This document shows positions 58,877 through 64,000 of a DNA stretch of 64,000 bases, piece by piece. Origin of the DNA: Hymenopellis radicata (Eukaryota > Basidiomycota > Agaricomycetes > Agaricales > Physalacriaceae); assembly GCA_015501595.1 (NCBI GenBank), contig JADNRX010000214.1, forward strand, positions 29,896 to 93,895, read 5' to 3'. Position numbers and translations under genes: made by a program. The notes beneath the pieces are model-generated. The model did not search any database, had not been told where the DNA came from, and worked only from the letters and a program-made list of their open reading frames with translations. Position 1 is the stretch's first letter; each line of letters opens with the position of its first letter.

Positions 58877-59814
58877 TCATGACTTGGTTTCTTCTTCTTC
58901 CCCTTTCTGCTCTTCACCATTTGGTGGCGTATCGATAGGCTGAGCTTCTTCGACTTTGTTCGACTCAGATGAAGGCCCAGCTAGTTCCTCGACAAGCCGA
59001 AGACCTTGCCCCGCTTCTCGACTCTTTAAGACCCTTTCATACATCTCTCTCGTAAACGTCCAATCCCCTCTAACCTTCTTGATTAGTTGGCCAATCCATT
59101 CTCGCTCCGTTTCATCTCTCAAGCAGTTCGCCCACCATCTGTCCATACTTGACACCAACATCCGGGAGGACAACTCGTCGTGTTCGCTCTGTTCGTTCAG
59201 GACATGAAGCAGGAACCCGGCATTTAACCGTTCGAGTCCCATTTCGGAGAGACATTTGAGAATGCGCGATATACGGAGATTGTTGTGCGTAGATCCTATA
59301 TCGATATAAGGAGGTCTTCAAAGAAAGGAAATACATGTCACGTACGAACAAGATTTCGGTACCTTGCCGCGAAATTGCGGGAGGTAGAACACGCGCCAAC
59401 CGCCCGGTCTGCTCATCCTCCAAACGCATGCCATAGAAATCTAGCATGAGCTTATAAGACGTCAATATTCGCTCAATGACTTCTGGCGACGATTTCATTG
59501 CCTCCAACTCGTGGCGTTGCAAGGGCTGTGATTCATAATTCATGCCGAATTCCTGAATTGGGAAAAGCCATTGAATGAAGCCGTGTTTGTATTCGAGCGT
59601 GCCAAAGTCTCCCTGCCATCTGGATATATCAGGAAAGCGCAAACAGATAGAAGGCGGCCGTACTTGTCGTGGAGAACGTCGATAGTCAGGTTGTCTGGCC
59701 GACATCGCTGCTTGTTCTGGTAGAAGAGAAGGTTGGCGGAGAGTGATTTGTCGTCGTCGTTATCTGGGTATCCTCTAGGAATTCTAGTACATCGCGTGGA
59801 ATATCCTGGACCAT
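58877..59814 (-). CDS. OGFr conserved-domain protein (two one-base frame breaks)
   Basis: Protein of about 280 residues with the opioid-growth-factor-receptor conserved region, which is widespread in fungi. The start at 59814 gives MVQDIPRDVLEFLE, then the frame must change to YPDNDDDKSLSANLLFYQNK. After an intron: DFGTLEYKHGFIQWLFPIQE, then FGMNYESQPLQRHELEAMKS and MLDFYGMRLEDEQTGRLARV. A second frame change (GGG at 59379-59381 to GGGG) yields LPPRNFAARYRNLVR. A 50-nt intron follows, then STHNNLRISRILKCLSEMGL and LNAGFLLHVLNEQSEHDELS. An acidic tail ends at 58877. Both breaks are single missing bases, one near 59776-59786, one in a G run, and with them the whole domain is intact. Biochemical function in fungi is unknown. 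Confidence 0.85.
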
Positions 59815-60192
59815 CTTGGGCAAGGACTTTGAGATGAAGGTAGGGAACGGGCGGCTCCTGTTGACCGGCCTGAGCTGTGGATCGAATGTATTGAGTGCGA
59901 TGTTGAGCCCAAAGCATCCCAACGTACCTAAGAAATGAAAATAACAGCGAAATTATGAGTAGACGACTCAACAGCTTTACTGATCAATGTGAGTGAGCAA
60001 GCGTCGCACGTGGCCCTTCGATGACTTCCGCATACGGCCCGGCATTCCGGACAACGCTCACGCGAGCTGCCGCACGCGATTGACTGAGTACACGAAAAGG
60101 TCGTGTCGCTGTCAAATATATGGGCCACATTCCAATCATAGTCTATCACGGCATCTGGCCAAAAGATTCTTGGTAGACGATGTCACCGATGA
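59815..60192. other. Intergenic, upstream of the OGFr-domain gene
   Basis: Minus-strand sequence with a Cys-rich short frame (CPECRAVCGSHRRATCDACS) near 60040; the spacing CxxC...CxxC is suggestive of a zinc site, but no gene can be built around it. Confidence 0.3.
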
Positions 60193-60755
60193 GCGTTAGG
60201 TCTCCTTTGGTACATACCACGCGCGCACGAAGCTTTGACCTGCCCATAACAGAACTTGTCCCATGAGTGCTAAAGATTCCGAGGCTTTTGACTTCCGTAG
60301 GGAGTCCTTGACAGTGAAATGTAGGGGGTGAAGCGTCACAAATAAATCCATGGTGCAAATGTCGCTTTTCAGTACTCCAATTTCTAGTCCTGGCGTGATT
60401 CTCTGAGATACTTCGGCAGTATAGGAATACCCTCGATAGCTGTCACCGTCAACTGCAATAGTACCCGTTAGGCATATAAACCGTAACAAGTTCCCGGCAA
60501 CCCGCGAGCAGTTCGCGTGGAAAATGGCGTCGTCAATGGGCAGCGTCAGACACCGAGACGAGTCCCAAGAGAGAAGGATTTGAATATCGCTGGATAAGAT
60601 AGAGGGAGCTCACCCCGCCTTGCGAGTATGCGAAGCCACCCCCGCTTCGAAGTCTGTCGAGATTTATATTCAACTATACTTGGATGGTCTTCGCAAGCTG
60701 CTACGTCCGTTCGACGCGTTTTTGTGCACAAGGACGACTCCGAAGAGCTCGGCAT
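60193..60755 (-). other. Unassigned coding-like region
   Basis: The ATG at 60755 opens MPSSSESSLCTKTRRTDVAA. A second frame further down, without ATG, reads LLSWDSSRCLTLPIDDAIFH, ANCSRVAGNLLRFICLTGTI and MDLFVTLHPLHFTVKDSLRK. A frame change or unseen intron would be needed between them. Given the one-base breaks in neighbouring genes this may be a real gene with an error, but no family is recognised. Confidence 0.3.
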
Positions 60756-61790
60756 GAGACATGACTTCGTACAATAGAGTCTTGCATTAGAATTTCGCAG
60801 CCTTTCCCTTGGATGATCTCACCGGCATTTGAACTTGTTAACGAAGCGCACTCAGCCGGGTGTTGGGTGTTGATTGCCACAGTTGGTACCGGCTATCAGC
60901 TAAAGAAATACGTTCAGACGGTCTCTTGACATGTCAGTGGACGATAAGCAAGCCATAACGAGCCAGAAGGAGTAGAAGAAGATTTAGATAGAGCAGTGAC
61001 AGTTTCCTTTCTCGGCCTCCTAAGCTTCCACGTGTCTTAACAAACCTTGACTTGAAATTTCCTCGACGCCTAGATGCGCAATCGTTCTACACAGAAGTCT
61101 GCATCTTTCCACCAGAAAGTCTGTTTTGATAAAGGCGCGCTCTATGTTCGGCCTCAGGCGGCCCGACGCCACTTACGCGTTCTTGAATGGATACTTGATC
61201 CGAATCTTCGCGTAACAAAAACGCTTGCACATAACTCCTCTGGTTCTTTCACCCGGTTCAGGAAGCATCAAACTGGTTTTGTTATCAGCAGCAATCAGTG
61301 GGGTCCATATTCTGCTTCGCTGACTTATTGATTGTAGCGCGGAGAGTGGAATGGAGAAGTGCCCTATTGTCACTTGCATCATCGGGGACCTCGGGAAATA
61401 CAGAGACGCCGAATCCGGGCGCTTCCCGAGGAGCCTACATCGATACAAGCGAAGCTGCCTCTTGTTCGCGCTTCGCGATCCTCTGGACACCGGGACGGAA
61501 CCCAGGAGGTGACCTCGTCCGGGGCTGGCGCAATCGCGCCGAATCATATGCTCGTAGTTGGATTACGCGCATCTGTCATTCTATAGGTTCGTTTCGCGCG
61601 CGTTATCACCATTTCATCGGATCGATAACAGCTCTTCAGTGATTCTTGATCTGTGTTGGGCCGAAATACTGCGATCACAAGACACAGGATCAACAGGATC
61701 TATTTAATCTGATCAGCATTCATAGCTGTGCCATATATATAGGTCTACAGCGTCGCTGCACTCGACTTCCGTTAACATTCCCTTCTCACC
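60756..61790. other. Intergenic, FKBP upstream region
   Basis: About 1 kb with only short frames on both strands. The last 60 bases form the FKBP promoter and leader. Confidence 0.45.
61734..61741 (+). promoter_or_regulatory. TATA box of the FKBP gene
   Basis: TATATATA lies 50-57 bases upstream of the ATG at 61791. The following leader is pyrimidine-rich (CATTCCCTTCTCACC), as usual before fungal start codons. Confidence 0.55.
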
Positions 61791-62406
61791 ATGGTGCGTC
61801 GTATCCTCGATACGCCTTCGGTAGCCAAATTGACACGGACCTGTAGTCACTTACTATCGAAACTCTCGTCGAAGGAGATAACCAGACGTTCCCAAGACCG
61901 GGAGGTGAATAGCGCCTGCTGCTCCTGCTCATTCTTAAGCTCATGAACGCATCGTAGACACTGTTCACATACACTATACTGGAACACTATCCGATGGAAG
62001 GGTGTTTGACTCGAGCCATAAACGGTGAGTCGCCGAACGTCTATTATAACGCGCACAAAAAAACTCAACAAGTCTTGGCCAGCGGCCGTCCATTTGTTGT
62101 CAAGATAGGTACGGGGCTCGTTATAACAGGGTGGGACGAAGGTGCGCCTTATCTGCTTCCGGTCACCGACCCATCTGACACCGGACAAACTTCCAGGCGT
62201 TCCAAGATGTCATTAGGAGAAACGGCTCTTCTCACTGCTGGTCCTGAATTCGTACGCTGCAACTCTATAACTCTTTTATCCCAAATTTCTCAATATATGA
62301 ACAGGCATATGGAGCCATGGGCGTCCCACCATTGATACCGCCCAACGCGACTCTCAAATTCGAGATGGAGCTATTGAAGATAGATCGTGAACGACCTGAG
62401 AAGTGA
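61791..62406 (+). CDS. FKBP12-type peptidyl-prolyl isomerase (one-base frame break)
   Basis: Spliced length is about 108 residues, the normal size of FKBP12. The first exon consists only of the ATG (61791-61793), followed by GTGCGT and a 54-55-nt intron to [19 protein letters not shown]. Further exons: [55 protein letters not shown] and [20 protein letters not shown] then MELLKI. Active-site residues of the family (Tyr, Phe-Asp, Val-Ile, Trp, Tyr) are present. After the acceptor near 62195 the frame reads GVP then fails; one more A in CCAAG (62201-62205) gives GVPKMSLGE and a complete domain to the stop at 62404-62406. Cytosolic prolyl isomerase and receptor for FK506/rapamycin in fungi. Confidence 0.9.
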
Positions 62407-62908
62407 TCCACACCAAAGGACATTTACTTTCCTTTTCTTTTTCCTCCGGATGGATTGACGCGTCGCTTGTTATTTTTCACATGTACTACTGTCTGCATAT
62501 TTATTGTCTTTTGTACCCTACTTTTAAGCGCCAACTGAGCGCACCTGTACGTCGATCTGGATTCTGCGTGTCTTACTTTAGTGACGCGTGGAGGCACAAT
62601 GTTCGTATTGATCTACTCCCATCTGGTCTACGTATGCGTCGCTTCATGGAGCGGAGATTGCTATCAAGGGAGAGCAGTAACGGAGGGCTGGGCGCCTTCG
62701 CGCGAGTATTGCTCGGATTTATCGTGATGGCATCGATATTGACGCGAAAATCGCGGGTAGTAACAAGACCAAATGACCTACATAGGCCGTTACAGACGCA
62801 TCACTGGACAATCCGGGGTCGATGGCGGAGGTCTAGAGTCGTGTAACTTTATGAGAGGTACGCGGCGACATAATCCCAGACGCCATGGGGATAATCGCAT
62901 TCAGCAGG
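62407..62908. other. Intergenic between convergent FKBP and H15 genes
   Basis: 3' flanks of both genes. No coding motif seen. Confidence 0.45.
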
Positions 62909-64000
62909 CTAAGGAATGATAACTTCGTCCATGTCATCATCCTCGTCCTCGTCCTCGTCTACCTCCATAGCGGCAACAGGCGGTACTGCCACCAGACGCG
63001 CAGGCTGAACTGTTGTCGTGGAGGTTGAGGCGGCGGCGGTGGGGTAGTTGTGCTGCTGCGTGCAGTGCCGCCTCCTCTGCATCTCGCTCCTGTGCGTACT
63101 CCTGCAGTTGAGCAGCAAGTAAAGCAAGCTGCGCCTGTAATTGTGCACGTATCCCATCTTCCCACTCCTTGTCCCCTTGCTCCGCGTCTTCCCTCGAATC
63201 AGGTTCCGGAGACTTGAGATTCAGCAAACCTTCTCCGAAGTTGATCGTTTTGAGAATGTGTTGGCTGCTTCGTATGCATCCCCGATGTCGTTGGTGCTCT
63301 CAGGCTCCGGAATGAGCCGCGGTGGGGTGGTTGAGGAGCTGGTACACCGTAAGGTGTGGTATACTGGGCCCAAACTGCCCAAGTCCAGCAAATGGTGGCT
63401 TGGTAGTACGGTTGAGTGGAGCTCTGGTGAATGGCGATGACCGCGTTGATTGGGCAGTCACGTTCGTCGACGGCTGCGGCGCTACTGTCTGAGGACGACG
63501 CGTCGGTTTTCGTGTTATCGACTAGATCGACAACATTAATGTTAGAGGCGCAGTAGATGATATGGTACTTACGCCATTGCCAGTGTAATGCGGATTCATG
63601 CGATACTTTCCAGTATTGTTCTTCTCAAACCGTCCCCTTTTGTACGCCTTTTGAAGCGCTTGACTAGCCGAAGGCCGAAAATTGGATTGGACGGGGTAGT
63701 GGGTCTGCATCCACGCGTAAATGTCTTTTGGAGCGATCCCATCCGTGTCGCCAGAGTCTATGAGGGCTTCGACTATCATATCCTCGTAGCTGGGCAAGTC
63801 GTCATCGCGTGGATGCGGGGGTGGAGGGTCAGGAGCAGAGTTGTGGCGCTGGGGCAGCAGGAGTAGTCGTGAATGTCGGCGGTGGAATAGGCAGGTATTG
63901 GCGGTGGTTGATATGATGTGGAAGCTGTTGGAGGTGGGGGATGAGGCATTGCGTAGGGCATATGAGGATAATGGGACCAGACATGGGGGTAATACGACGC
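62909..64000 (-). CDS. H15 (linker-histone fold) protein, 5' end outside the window
   Basis: The gene enters from the right edge with a Pro/His/Tyr-rich segment (MPYAMPHPPPPTASTSYQPP). The winged-helix H15 domain reads LPSYEDMIVEALIDSGDTDG, APKDIYAWMQTHYPVQSNFR and QALQKAYKRGRFEKNNTGKY. An intron (GTAAGT..TAG, about 63520-63571) leads to a disordered Thr/Pro/Gln part, then SPEPDSREDAEQGDKEWEDG, a coil (AQLQAQLALLAAQLQEYAQE) and an acidic tail (MEVDEDEDEDDDMDEVIIP) to the stop at 62909. The reading frame changes at least once in the disordered part: one more A in the run near 63233-63237 joins AYEAANTFS to KTINFGEGLLNL. Further changes may lie upstream of the domain. It is not a canonical H1, as there is no long Lys/Ala tail; more likely a chromatin or transcription protein with an H15 module. 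Confidence 0.78.

Overview
The window looks like nuclear DNA of a filamentous basidiomycete, probably an Agaricomycete. Genes are dense, lie on both strands, and are cut by many introns of about 45-60 nt with GTRNGT donors. Recognisable products include the mitochondrial Rho GTPase Miro/Gem1, an MCM1/SRF-type MADS protein, an eight-cysteine secreted protein, a P450, a wax-synthase-like MBOAT and a NACHT-WD40 receptor of the fungal NLR type. All gene models below were spliced by eye from conserved protein blocks and GT..AG signals, so exon edges carry more doubt than gene identities. Several open frames begin at non-ATG codons; starts were taken at ATG wherever possible.

Region 1 (about 0.3-33.9 kb) is ordinary gene-dense euchromatin: carboxylesterase (-), DUF1479 oxygenase (+), G-patch protein (+), VWA-domain protein (-), Gem1 (-) head to head with an F-box/WD40 protein (+), SDR (-), wax-synthase-like MBOAT (-), nickel/cobalt transporter (+), Red1/ZFC3H1-type zinc-finger protein (+), MADS-box factor (+), a large methyltransferase (-), a small secreted cysteine-rich protein (+) and a p34/AAGAB-type adaptin-binding protein (-).

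Region 2 (about 35-55.8 kb) is repeat-rich and full of broken genes. It holds a bL35m gene with an in-frame stop, a truncated secreted-protein gene, and an NLR gene hit by at least three transposon-like elements. Two of those have clean 8-bp and 9-bp target duplications, and a third sits exactly in a splice donor. Further elements follow: a diverged relative of the hAT-like element, a pair of 82-bp MITEs, a 3.4-kb element with long terminal inverted repeats and no visible transposase, and a segment bounded by CTCTGGAGACTCC-type repeats. A BCS1-like tail fragment and a damaged cytochrome P450 lie in the same stretch.

Region 3 (about 56-64 kb) returns to genes: GSKIP-domain protein (-), an acidic secreted protein (-), OGFr-domain protein (-), an FKBP12-type prolyl isomerase (+) and an H15 (linker-histone fold) protein running off the right edge (-).

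A pattern that cuts across the window: seven otherwise well conserved genes (SDR, MADS, NLR, P450, OGFr, FKBP, H15) each contain one or more places where adding a single base, usually within a short homopolymer, restores the family alignment. This is more easily explained by consensus-sequence deletions than by so many independent pseudogenes. By contrast, the bL35m stop, the insertions with target duplications and the missing P450 heme cysteine look like real lesions.
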